A stretch of DNA of 64,000 bases from Telluria beijingensis (GTDB taxonomy: Bacteria; Pseudomonadota; Gammaproteobacteria; Burkholderiales; Burkholderiaceae_D): positions 1,351,335 through 1,415,334 of the forward strand of contig NZ_CP132480.1 in NCBI RefSeq assembly GCF_030770395.1. Direction: 5' to 3'. Positions 15,181 through 23,145 of this stretch are shown here, piece by piece. Positions within the stretch are counted from its first letter, which is position 1; every line of letters begins with the position of its first letter. Both the position numbers and the translations under genes were made by a program. The notes under the pieces are model-generated. The model ran no database searches and was not told the origin of the DNA. It saw only the letters and a program-made list of their open reading frames with translations.

Positions 15181-16690
15181 TCAGGCCGAGGGTCAGGGCC
15201 TTGAGGGTGGCGGCGGCCCGGGTCGAGCAGCCGAGTTTGCGGAAGATGCTCTCGACGTGGGTGCGCACGGTGCTGGGGCTGATGCGCAAGGCGCGCGCGG
15301 CCTCCTTGTTGCTCTCCCCCAGGCTGATGCGCTGCAAGACCTCGGCCTCGCGCACCGACAGCATGGCGCGCGCCGGCACGCCTGCGCCGGCGCTGCCGGT
15401 GGTCCCCGACGCGGCGCGAACGCCCGCCGCCGCCGCCAGCACGGCATCCACCGCAGCGCGGTCGAAGCGCCCGCCCGTCACCTGGGCTTCGAGCAGGGCG
15501 ATGGCCGCAGCCGGCTCATGGGCCGCGCGCCACGGCCGCGGCGAACGCAATGCGACGTGGGCGGCCGCCGCGCCCAGCAGGCGCTGCGGCGCGCCGAGGG
15601 TGTCCGCGTCCAGGCTCCTGAAATACCCGCTGCCGTCGAGCCGTTCATAGACGTGCGAGGCCAGTTGCGCCTCCGGCCCCAGGCCGTCGATGCGGCTGCC
15701 GGCGCGCGCGGTCCAGTAGGGCACCAGGCGCACGGCTTCCCAGTCGGCCACGCTCAACCTGCCGCTTCGCTCCCACACGGTATTGGCCACGGCGGCGCGC
15801 CCGATCCCGTGCAGCAGGGCGGCGCGCGCCAGCAGGCGTTGCTGCGCTTCCGGCAGGCCGGCCAGTTGCGCCGCCTCTTGCGCCAGCACGGCGACGCGGC
15901 GCGAATAGCCGGCCAGCCAGGGCAGCTTGAGTTCGATCATGTCGGCCACCAGCGTGAGCGGCACCGATACCGGAAGAAAATCCGGCGGCGGCGCCTGCTC
16001 CTCCGCGAATTCCAGCTCGTCGAGCCAGGCGCGCGCATGGGGCGCCGCGAGGGCCACGAGGCGCGCCGGATATTTGACGTCGCCCAGTTGCGCGACCATC
16101 TCCAGCGCGCGCTCGGCGCCGTGTACGCGCGTCAGGATCTCGAGGTCGCCGCCCAGGTTGGCGTGGAACACCACGTCGGGCACCGCGTCGCCGCGCAGGC
16201 GCTGCGGATTGCCGTTGCCGTCGACCTGCTCCCATATATTGCGCAAGCCGCTTTCGACCGCGGCCGGCAATCCCATCATGGCGGCGATGTCGCCCGAGAC
16301 TTCGCAGTGAATCTCGGCCAGCGCGGTGGTGTCGGCCAGTTGCTTTGCCTGCTGTGGGTTGAGGTTGCGGCTGACCAGCGCATGGCGGCCGCCCACGTCG
16401 TCGCCCATCAGGACGGCGAAGCCTGACGCATTGGCGGTGCAGCCCGACCAGCGCAACAGCGTCACCATGCGCGCGTGTTCGCAGGCCGCGGCATCGCCGC
16501 CGGCGGCCGCCGCCACCCGCGCGGCCAGGCGCGCGGCGCGCGCCGAGCCATCGATCGGCTGGCCCATGCTCAGGTCGCCCACGATGGCGAGCAACGCCAT
16601 CGCCTGCGACAGGGGGACGGTGTCGTGGCCGTGCAGGCTGGCCGCGGGGAGCGACAGGGAAGAAGAAGTTGCGCGCGCGGCCGTGTGCAT
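15176..16690 (-). CDS. LuxR-type regulator with degenerate HD-GYP-like sensor domain
   Basis: A 504-residue protein. The C-terminal 65 residues are a LuxR/FixJ helix-turn-helix (LSVREAEVLQRISLGESNKE, STVRTHVESIFRKLG). The first 400 residues resemble HD-GYP phosphodiesterases: two regions with DGNGNPQRLRGD and ERLDGSGYFRSL echo the DGxGYPxGL signature. The metal-binding HD is replaced by HG (LLHGIGRAAVANTV), so catalysis is doubtful and the domain may only sense a ligand. It is followed 16 bp upstream in transcription by the AhpD-like gene, suggesting one operon. The start could be 16690 or an internal ATG. Confidence 0.7.
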   Translation of the reverse strand: MHTAARATSSSLSLPAASLHGHDTVPLSQAMALLAIVGDLSMGQPIDGSARAARLAARVAAAAGGDAAACEHARMVTLLRWSGCTANASGFAVLMGDDVGGRHALVSRNLNPQQAKQLADTTALAEIHCEVSGDIAAMMGLPAAVESGLRNIWEQVDGNGNPQRLRGDAVPDVVFHANLGGDLEILTRVHGAERALEMVAQLGDVKYPARLVALAAPHARAWLDELEFAEEQAPPPDFLPVSVPLTLVADMIELKLPWLAGYSRRVAVLAQEAAQLAGLPEAQQRLLARAALLHGIGRAAVANTVWERSGRLSVADWEAVRLVPYWTARAGSRIDGLGPEAQLASHVYERLDGSGYFRSLDADTLGAPQRLLGAAAAHVALRSPRPWRAAHEPAAAIALLEAQVTGGRFDRAAVDAVLAAAAGVRAASGTTGSAGAGVPARAMLSVREAEVLQRISLGESNKEAARALRISPSTVRTHVESIFRKLGCSTRAAATLKALTLGLI

Positions 16691-16700
16691 CGATCGTCGT

Positions 16701-17159
16701 TTACATGCCCGGGGCGGGATGCACCGGAATCTGGTTGCGCAGACTCAGGTTGATGACGTTCCAACCGCGAATCGCGGCGATAGTATAGCCAAGTTCGGCG
16801 ATCTCGTTCTCGCTGAAATGTTCGCGCAGGGCCGGCCACGCGGCGTCGGTATCGTCGCGCTGCGGCAGCGCGTTGACGGCGTCGGCCCAGGCCAGGGCGG
16901 CGCGTTCGCGCTCGCTGAAGAACGGCGATTCGCGCCATGCGGCCAGGGAGTTCAGGTGTCGCGGATCGGCGCCCTGCTTGATCAGGTCGCGCCAGTGCAT
17001 GTCGATGCAGACGCCGCAGCCATTGACTTGCGAGACGCGCAGCTGGACCAGCTCGAACAGGCGCTCGCCGATCGCGCCCTGGCGGTTGGTCGTCGACAGG
17101 TTGATCATGGCTTTGAGGTTGGCGGGCGCCTGGGCGAACAGGTTGAAACGTGCGGACAT
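16701..17159 (-). CDS. AhpD-like carboxymuconolactone decarboxylase family peroxidase
   Basis: A 152-residue AhpD-family protein. The redox motif C48-x2-C51 followed by H55 (VNGCGVCIDMHWRDL) marks the alkylhydroperoxidase active site. The middle block ERERAALAWADAVNAL is also typical. Members reduce peroxides with help from dihydrolipoyl partners. The gene lies directly upstream of the HD-GYP-like/LuxR regulator on the same strand with about 10 bp between, so the two are probably co-transcribed; this may make the regulator a redox responder, which is inference. Confidence 0.85.
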   Translation of the reverse strand: MSARFNLFAQAPANLKAMINLSTTNRQGAIGERLFELVQLRVSQVNGCGVCIDMHWRDLIKQGADPRHLNSLAAWRESPFFSERERAALAWADAVNALPQRDDTDAAWPALREHFSENEIAELGYTIAAIRGWNVINLSLRNQIPVHPAPGM

Positions 17160-17181
17160 GGTGTCTTCCTTTCAGGTGGCG

Positions 17182-17200
17182 AGGCCGCACTGTGCGGCCT
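17182..17200. promoter_or_regulatory. perfect palindrome before the AhpD-like gene
   Basis: AGGCCGCAC-T-GTGCGGCCT is a 19-bp palindrome with 9-bp arms and one central base. It begins 22 bp upstream of the AhpD-like start codon, inside the 147-bp gap to ycgR. No T-run follows it on either strand, so it is more likely a protein-binding site or mRNA hairpin than a terminator. The remainder of the gap shows no gene. Confidence 0.35.
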
Positions 17201-17306
17201 TCATGCAGACAAGACGAGACACCAGCGCGCGCTGTGACATGCGGGCCTGGATTTTTCGCTCTTTTGTTCGCAGGCCGCGAGAACCAGGATCGCGGTCAGG
17301 CCAAGG

Positions 17307-18065
17307 TCAGGCCAACCCCGCCAGCTTCGCGTTACGCTCGCGTTCCAGCTTGGTGATATAGCGCTGCACCGCCGCCAGGCCGCCGCGCGAGATGTCGACG
17401 AACTGGCAGCCCAGGCGGCGGCTGGTCTTGTGGTTCAGCAGGGTCAGGTCGAGCGAGTTGCGGATCTCGAGCGAGGTCGCGATCGGGCCGATCTCGGGCA
17501 GCTCGATGCGGCAGCCTTCGATCACGCGGCCGACGGTGGTGCCCAGTTGCAGCCTGGCGTCGAGCAGGGCGATGCCGCCGACGCTGATGTCGTGCAGCGG
17601 GAACACGCCCATGCCGCCGCCGGCGTCGACCGGCACCGGGATCAGGGCGCGCACCGGATTGGTGACCGGGGTGGGCATGCGGTAGTATTCGCGCCGCTGC
17701 AGGCGGATCAGGGTCGGGGGGATGTCGGCGCGCAGCGCGGGCTCGCCGCGCCAGGTGGTGGTGGCCAGGGCCTCGACGCTGAACAGGATGCGGATCTTGT
17801 CGAGCGTGGTCTCGCACTTGACGCGGCCGGCGGCCACGATGCGTTCGTTCTGGGCGCGGTCCACCGAGCGGTCCAGGACCACGGTGTCGCTGTCTTCGTC
17901 GACCGCCAGGATCGAGGTCACGCATACGTCGGCCTCGCCCTTGATCAGCATGCGAATCAGCTGGTTCTTTTCGCCGATCTGGCGCAGCAGCGCCACGACC
18001 TCGCGGCGCGATCGGACTTCGTAATCGTGCCAGTCTTCCAGTTCCGCTTCAATCATTGCTTGCAT
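17307..18065 (-). CDS. ycgR: flagellar brake protein YcgR (c-di-GMP-binding PilZ)
   Basis: YcgR binds cyclic di-GMP and slows or biases the flagellar motor. The 252-residue product has the YcgR N-terminal domain over about residues 10-120 and a PilZ domain after it. The c-di-GMP motifs are intact: RLQRREYYRMPTP (RxxxR) and DISVGGIALL (D/NxSxxG). I chose ATG 18065, with AAGGA just upstream; 18056 is the alternative. It is the last gene of the fliD-fliS-fliT-fliK-like-flhB-like run and overlaps the gene before it. A GGDEF diguanylate cyclase lies near the other end of the cluster. Confidence 0.9.
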   Translation of the reverse strand: MQAMIEAELEDWHDYEVRSRREVVALLRQIGEKNQLIRMLIKGEADVCVTSILAVDEDSDTVVLDRSVDRAQNERIVAAGRVKCETTLDKIRILFSVEALATTTWRGEPALRADIPPTLIRLQRREYYRMPTPVTNPVRALIPVPVDAGGGMGVFPLHDISVGGIALLDARLQLGTTVGRVIEGCRIELPEIGPIATSLEIRNSLDLTLLNHKTSRRLGCQFVDISRGGLAAVQRYITKLERERNAKLAGLA

Positions 18066-18414
18066 CTGTCCTTGCCGCTGGTGCCAATGGGAGGTGGGGC
18101 GTCGGGTCGGGCGCGGGAGGCAATAGCCCACCATGTTGTCGAGCCGACTCTATATGATATAGCCATGCCAACAGTTCCGCAATTGCCCGGTACAGGGCCG
18201 GCGGAATCTCGCGGTCGAGATCGACCTGCATCAGCAGCGACACCAGCTCCTTCGATTCGTGCACGAACACGCCCGCATCCTGGGCGCGCCGGATGATCTG
18301 TTCGGCCACCAGGCCGGAGCCCTTGGCCACCACGGTGGGCGCCTTCTCGCCGGCGCTGTAGGCCAGCGCCACGGCGTTCTGGCGCCGCTTGTCGGCCGCA
18401 TCAGGCATCGCCAT
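18049..18414 (-). CDS. short FlhB C-terminal-like protein (FhlB type)
   Basis: A 121-residue protein resembling only the cytoplasmic export-switch domain of FlhB (RRQNAVALAYSAGEKAPTVV, VFVHESKELVSLLMQVDLDR, IPPALYRAIAELLAWLY). It has no membrane helices and no NPTH site. Such stand-alone copies commonly accompany fliK-like genes in proteobacterial flagellar clusters, as here. The start region overlaps the end of the fliK-like gene and its own end overlaps ycgR. Its role in substrate-specificity switching is inferred from the family. Confidence 0.82.
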   Translation of the reverse strand: MAMPDAADKRRQNAVALAYSAGEKAPTVVAKGSGLVAEQIIRRAQDAGVFVHESKELVSLLMQVDLDREIPPALYRAIAELLAWLYHIESARQHGGLLPPAPDPTPHLPLAPAARTDASND

Positions 18415-19531
18415 CCCCCGTCGCCGCGGCCGCCGCCCGCGCATCGAAGCCGGCCAGCGGCGTGCCTACCACCTCGAGCGCGCCGGCCAGTTGCGGGGCG
18501 TGCTGGCGCAGCAGGGCGGCGGTATCGTCGTCGGCCGCCGCGAAACTCACCTGCAGCGCGCCGTTCACCATGCGCAGCCGGGCCTCGAGTTCGCCCAGTT
18601 GCGGAAAGCGCAGGCGCAGGCGCGAGTGCCAGATGGCCTGTTCGCCCTCGCCCTCATCGCCATGGGCTTCGCGCTGCACGTCCCACTCCATCGGCTGGCC
18701 CGGCCACAACTGGCCTTTCCAGGCCAGCTGCGACTGCTCCTGGGCCGCCAGCTGCATGCTGATGAACTGGGCGGTGGCGGGATCCTGCGGATTGGGGCGC
18801 GCGCCGTTCTGCGCGGCCTGCTGCTGCGGTTCGTTCGCCAGTTCGGACAGCGGCCGCCCGCCGCGCGCCCATTCGGCCAGGTGCGATTCGTAGAACAGGC
18901 CGCTCTTGCCGAAGGCCTGCTGCAGGCCGGCGGCGAGCGCCGCCGGATCGGCGCCGGGGCCGCCGACCAGCGGCGCGCGGCCGACGATGGCGGACAACTG
19001 GCTGTCGGCCTTCTGGGCCGCGGCCAGCACGCCGGCCAGGGCCTGGGCGGTGGGACTCAGGGTCGTGTTCTTCGCTTCGGTGCCGCCGGCGAAGGCTTGC
19101 GCGCCCAGCGCCGCGCTGGACGCGAGCAGACCCAGGCCGGCGGCACGCCCGACGGCGGCGCCTTCGCGATACGACAACGGCGCGCCGGGCGCATCGGCAT
19201 CGTCCTGCGGCGCGGGGCCGGCTTCGGCAAAGGCGGTGGTGGCCTGGGCGCCGACCTGGAAGGTGGGCCGCGGATGCAGGCCGACCAGGGTCAGCGGCAC
19301 CTCGGCGCCGACCTGGGCGCCGGGCGGCAGCTGCATGCGGGCCTGGGTGTCGGCGAACCTGACGACGAAAGTGCCGTCCGTCAGCCTGGCCTGGACCGCG
19401 CCCCGGATCGCCTGGCCCAGCAGCGGCGCGACCTCGCGCGCGAAGGCCTGCTGGCGCGGGTCGGCGGCGGGTTCGGCCGCCCGCGCCGGGGTGACAGGCG
19501 TGACGCTGCCGACGAGTTCACGCGGCAGCAT
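18401..19531 (-). CDS. FliK-like hook-length control domain protein
   Basis: A 376-residue protein, rich in Ala, Gln and Pro through the middle, with a Flg_hook-type C-terminal domain at about residues 280-365 (HSRLRLRFPQLGELEARLRM, then LQVSFAAADDDTAALLRQHA). FliK measures the hook and triggers the FlhB switch. Pairing with the adjacent short FlhB-like gene supports a switch role. It could be a second FliK, since the primary fliK normally sits downstream of fliJ outside this window. It begins 15 bp after the fliT stop. Confidence 0.75.
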   Translation of the reverse strand: MLPRELVGSVTPVTPARAAEPAADPRQQAFAREVAPLLGQAIRGAVQARLTDGTFVVRFADTQARMQLPPGAQVGAEVPLTLVGLHPRPTFQVGAQATTAFAEAGPAPQDDADAPGAPLSYREGAAVGRAAGLGLLASSAALGAQAFAGGTEAKNTTLSPTAQALAGVLAAAQKADSQLSAIVGRAPLVGGPGADPAALAAGLQQAFGKSGLFYESHLAEWARGGRPLSELANEPQQQAAQNGARPNPQDPATAQFISMQLAAQEQSQLAWKGQLWPGQPMEWDVQREAHGDEGEGEQAIWHSRLRLRFPQLGELEARLRMVNGALQVSFAAADDDTAALLRQHAPQLAGALEVVGTPLAGFDARAAAAATGDGDA

Positions 19532-19546
19532 CCCGCCCCTCCATCA

Positions 19547-19885
19547 TCAGACGCCGTAGGCGCGCACCACGCGGCGTTCGGTCGAGGTGCTTTTCATCAT
19601 GGAGGCCAGGTGCGCCATCCACGGCGAGGTCAGGTCGCGGATCTGGCGGTCGGCGTCGAGCATGCGGCGGATCGCGTTGACCTTGCGCAGGCGTTCCTGG
19701 CCGCCCAGCGGCGCGCCGCCTTCGTTCGCCTTCAGCCGGTTCGCGTGGCGCGCGCATTCCTGTTCCAGCTCGGCCAGGCGGTCCCACTCGTTCGAGGTGG
19801 CCGCATCGAGCATGCGCTCGGTGATGCCGACCATGGTTTCATACACCGTCACGACTTCCTGTCCGCTCATCGTCATCGTCGTCAT
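19547..19885 (-). CDS. fliT: flagellar chaperone FliT-like protein
   Basis: A short helical protein of 112 residues in the fliT position, directly after fliS. FliT binds FliD as an export chaperone and can inhibit FlhDC. The sequence is all alpha, with DRLAELEQECARHANRL and VNAIRRMLDADRQIRDLTSP fitting the weakly conserved family. Several in-frame ATGs crowd the start (19885, 19876, 19870); I chose the first. It overlaps or abuts the fliS stop, so translational coupling is likely. Confidence 0.75.
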   Translation of the reverse strand: MTTMTMSGQEVVTVYETMVGITERMLDAATSNEWDRLAELEQECARHANRLKANEGGAPLGGQERLRKVNAIRRMLDADRQIRDLTSPWMAHLASMMKSTSTERRVVRAYGV

Positions 19886-19890
19886 TCTTC

Positions 19891-20343
19891 TCAAGCACTC
19901 ATCAGGGTTGGGGCTTTCTGGATCGGTGGCGGCATCGGTTCGCCGGTTTCCTGCTGTTCGCCGATCTGGACCCAGGCTTCGCGCAGGTTCGCCATCAGGC
20001 CGTGGATTTCTTCGACGATGGCGGCGTCGTTCTTGATGTTCGCTTCCAGCAGGCGGCGGCTCATGTAGTCGTACAGGGCATCCAGGTTCTGGGCGATCTC
20101 GCCGCCGGCCTTCTTGTCGAGCGAGGCGCGCAGGCCGTTGTCGATGATCGTGATCGCTTTCGAGATCGCACTGCCCTTGATGCCGATGTTCGACGACTTG
20201 ATGCCGTTGATGGCGCTGAGCAGGGCGACGATCACGCCGTCGTACAGCATCACGACCAGCTTGTGCGGCGAAGCGGCGGCGACGCCGGTTTCCAGGCCGA
20301 CCGTTGCATAAGCACCTACACCGCGTTTCGGGGTTCCAAACAT
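19891..20343 (-). CDS. fliS: flagellin export chaperone FliS
   Basis: FliS holds unfolded flagellin for export. The 150-residue product has the family signature SPHKLVVMLYDGVIVALLSA and the later DNGLRASLDKKAGGEIAQNL, LYDYMSRRLLEANIKND. I used ATG 20343 (GGAG upstream); an ATG at 20364 would add seven residues before the typical MFGTPKRGVGAY start. It follows fliD by 22 bp. Confidence 0.95.
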   Translation of the reverse strand: MFGTPKRGVGAYATVGLETGVAAASPHKLVVMLYDGVIVALLSAINGIKSSNIGIKGSAISKAITIIDNGLRASLDKKAGGEIAQNLDALYDYMSRRLLEANIKNDAAIVEEIHGLMANLREAWVQIGEQQETGEPMPPPIQKAPTLMSA

Positions 20344-20365
20344 GTGATTCTCCAGTAATGCCAAA

Positions 20366-22993
20366 TTAACCCCAGTTGGCCGACAGGGTGGCCAGCTGCT
20401 GGGTGAGGTAGTTAGAGGTCGACTGCATCGACGTCATCATGGCGTCGAGTGCGACAAACTGTGCGCGATAGCGCTTTTCGATGCCCTCCAGGCGCGCTTC
20501 GAAACGCTCGCGCTGCGAGGCGACCGACTTGAGCGAGACGCTCAGGCCGTCGGTCTTGGTCTGCAGCAGGCTGTCCTTGCCGACGAAGCCCGCCGCCAGG
20601 TTGGTCAGCTGGTGGGCGAAACCCTGCGAGAAGGTGACGGTGCCGCGGTCGCCGACCAGGCCGCCGGTGATCGAGACCTGGATGCCTTCGGCCGGCGAGC
20701 CGGGGGCAGCGGTCAGCGACTGGCCGTTGCCGGTGGCTGCCACGCCGCCGATGGTGCCTTCGACATCCTTGCCCTTGGTCGACGTGGCGCCGCCGAAGAT
20801 GCTGTCGACCGAGCTGCCGCTGACGCCGGCGATCGAGATATTCGACAGGTCGCCATACTTGCTCGACGACAGGGTCAGGCGGCCATCGTCGCCGACCTCG
20901 GCTTCGACCGTGTCGCCGGCGCCGGTGAAGGTGGCGTTGCCGTTGATCGCGGAGCGGATCAGCGCCGCCAGGTCGTCGTTGCTGTAAGTGCCGGCCTGGA
21001 GCTTGATTTCCTGGGTCTTGCTTTCGGTGACCGGGTCGGTCTGGTTCAGTGTGACGCGCCAGACGGTATTCGGGGCAATCGTGGTCGAGCCGCCAAGCGC
21101 GGCGCTGCTGACCAGGTTGCCCCGGGTCGCCAGGCTGGTGATGTTGATCGCATACGTGCCGGGCTTGGTGGCGGTGCCCGATTTGTCGAACTTGATCATG
21201 TTGTCGGTGGTCGAGCCCATGGCCGCGAACAGGCCGCCGAAGTCGGCCGCGTTGTCCGCGATCGCTTTGTTGAGCTTGGTCGAGTCCACTTTCAGGCTGC
21301 CATCCTGCTGGAAGCCGATGCCGATCTGGCTCAGAGAATTCAGCTTGCCGCCGGTGCCTTCCATGACGGTGCTGATCTGGCGCCGCAACTGGCTCTGGAT
21401 CGAGCGTACGCTGGAATCGCCCTGCAGGACGGCGCCCTTGCCGGTCTCGGTATTGAACGCGGTCAGGCCGCCGATCGTCTTGTTCAGTTCGTTGTAGGCC
21501 TTGACGAATTCATTGACCGAGGTGGTGATGGCCGCCGTGTCCTTCGACACCGTCAGGGTCGAGCTGCCGACCGCGGTCACGTCCAGCGTCACGCCCTGGA
21601 TCGCTTCCGACACCGAGTTGCTGTCGCTCTTGATCTCGATGCCGTTCATGTTCAGCTTGGTGCTCTGGGCGCCTGCGGTCTGGGTCATGCCCTGCGCGCC
21701 GGCCGGATCGTAGCCGAGCATGGCGGCGATCGTCGGATCGCCCGCCGCGCCGTCCTCGCCGCCGACGGTGATCTTCATGGTCGTCGCTTCGCCGGTCTTG
21801 TTCGAGGTCAGCACCAGGTGATAGGGCTTGGCGCTGCCGTCCGACACGATGGTGGCGGTCACGCCCATGTCGCCCTTGTTGATGGCGTCGCGGATGCCTT
21901 GCAGCGACTGGTCGCCGGCGCCGAGGGTGATGGTCTTGCTGTTGATCGCGCCGTTCAGCGAAAAGCCCGCGCCCATATGGGTGCCGACGCTGCCGGCGGT
22001 GAAGCCGGCGGCGGCCGGGTTGGTGCCGCCGACCACGATCTGGTTGCCGTCGTTCGAGCGCAGGGTGACACCGGCGGTGGCCGTCGTGGTCGCCCCGGTA
22101 TTGACGGCCGTATCGGCGCGGCCGATGCCGCCGCGCACGGTGCCGGTGACGGTTTCGGTGACGTCGATGGTGGAACCGTCGGACGCGGAAAATTGCAGCG
22201 TGCCGTCGGCGGCGCTGCCGCTGACGGTGATATTGGCCGCCGCCAGCGCATTGCGGGTGCCGGCGCTGGCCAGCGCGGTGTCGAGGCCGGCGCCGGTCAA
22301 GGGCGCGCTGCCTGGCGTCAGGTTGGCCAGCTGCACGCCGCCGACCGACAGGGCGTAGCTGGAACCGGCATCCACGCTGACCTGGCCGAAATTGTTGAAC
22401 ATGCCGGCGGCGGTGGTGGTGGCGCCGGCGGTGGCGACCACGCCGGTCTTGTCGGATTGCGCATTGATCGCTTCGGCCAGGGCGCGCGCGCTGCGCGTGG
22501 TCGGGCCGGTGCCGATCGAGATGCCGTTCAGGCTCAGCGAACCGTTGCCGATGCCGCTCGATGCGGCGGCCAGGCTCAGCGCGTTGCCGGTGGCGCCGAA
22601 GGTGCCGCCGGTCGCGGTGCCGAACTGGAAGGTCAGGGTGGTCGGCGCGCCGGCGCCGATGGTCGAGGTGGTGCTGGCGTAGCCATTGCTCTTGAGACTC
22701 TGGGCCTGGGCCAGCTGGGTGACGTTGATCTTGTACTTGCCCGGCACGGCGCCGGCGCCGGCGGTGCCGGACAGGACGTCCTTGTTGCTGGCGGTGGCGC
22801 CCAGGCCCTGGAAGGTGGCGGGATTGTTCAGCTTGGTCAGGGCGCTCTGGAAGGTGTTCACCGCGGTGCTGACCTGGGCGTACGCGGCACTGCGCGCCTG
22901 CAGCGCCAGCGTTTTCTTTTCATAGCTGGCCAGCGGCGCAGCGGACTCTTGCTGCATCAGCTGGGAAACCAGGCCGTTGATGTCGAGTGCCAC
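20366..22993 (-). CDS. fliD: flagellar filament cap protein FliD
   Basis: FliD caps the growing filament and folds incoming flagellin. The 875-residue product has the FliD N-terminal domain (LVSQLMQQESAAPLASYEKK) and the conserved C-terminal region (VSLKSVASQRERFEARLEGI, YRAQFVALDAMMTSMQSTSN). It is much longer than the roughly 470-residue enterobacterial FliD; the surplus is a Ser/Thr/Ala/Gly-rich middle that probably forms extra outer domains. The start codon is GTG 22993, preceded by GGGAGA. A sigma-28-type promoter lies 34 bp upstream, and an IS element was inserted just behind that promoter. Confidence 0.95.
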   Translation of the reverse strand: MALDINGLVSQLMQQESAAPLASYEKKTLALQARSAAYAQVSTAVNTFQSALTKLNNPATFQGLGATASNKDVLSGTAGAGAVPGKYKINVTQLAQAQSLKSNGYASTTSTIGAGAPTTLTFQFGTATGGTFGATGNALSLAAASSGIGNGSLSLNGISIGTGPTTRSARALAEAINAQSDKTGVVATAGATTTAAGMFNNFGQVSVDAGSSYALSVGGVQLANLTPGSAPLTGAGLDTALASAGTRNALAAANITVSGSAADGTLQFSASDGSTIDVTETVTGTVRGGIGRADTAVNTGATTTATAGVTLRSNDGNQIVVGGTNPAAAGFTAGSVGTHMGAGFSLNGAINSKTITLGAGDQSLQGIRDAINKGDMGVTATIVSDGSAKPYHLVLTSNKTGEATTMKITVGGEDGAAGDPTIAAMLGYDPAGAQGMTQTAGAQSTKLNMNGIEIKSDSNSVSEAIQGVTLDVTAVGSSTLTVSKDTAAITTSVNEFVKAYNELNKTIGGLTAFNTETGKGAVLQGDSSVRSIQSQLRRQISTVMEGTGGKLNSLSQIGIGFQQDGSLKVDSTKLNKAIADNAADFGGLFAAMGSTTDNMIKFDKSGTATKPGTYAINITSLATRGNLVSSAALGGSTTIAPNTVWRVTLNQTDPVTESKTQEIKLQAGTYSNDDLAALIRSAINGNATFTGAGDTVEAEVGDDGRLTLSSSKYGDLSNISIAGVSGSSVDSIFGGATSTKGKDVEGTIGGVAATGNGQSLTAAPGSPAEGIQVSITGGLVGDRGTVTFSQGFAHQLTNLAAGFVGKDSLLQTKTDGLSVSLKSVASQRERFEARLEGIEKRYRAQFVALDAMMTSMQSTSNYLTQQLATLSANWG

Positions 22994-23026
22994 TTGTATC
23001 TCCCGTGAAAGCGATAATGTAAGTGA

Positions 23027-23053
23027 TTATCGGCAGAAACAAACGGTACTTAA
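23027..23053 (-). promoter_or_regulatory. sigma-28 (FliA) promoter for fliD
   Basis: On the minus strand the -10 box is a perfect GCCGATAA (23027-23034). It is preceded by a 15-bp spacer and TTAA (23050-23053) at the -35 position, close to the FliA consensus TAAA-N15-GCCGATAA. Transcription would start about 15-25 bp before the fliD GTG. The IS element begins about 70 bp further upstream and leaves the promoter intact. Confidence 0.75.
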
Positions 23054-23117
23054 GAGCGGTAAATGTGGCTTTATTTTGATTTTGTGAAACAGTCATCCCC
23101 CCGGTGCCAGGCTTGAC

Positions 23118-23145
23118 AAAGAAAAGGCGCTGTTCGCGTTATTTC
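23118..23145 (+). repeat. IS left end: target duplication plus inverted repeat
   Basis: AAAGAAAA (23118-23125) is the left target-site duplication; the 20-bp left inverted repeat is 23126-23145. The inverted repeat matches the right end at every one of 20 positions and then diverges. Confidence 0.9.

Noticed and set aside
20612..23008. 798-codon open frame on the plus strand
   Set aside because: Antisense to fliD; residues are low-complexity Gly/Ala/Arg/Asp and no domain is recognisable. GC-rich third positions keep the reverse frame open.
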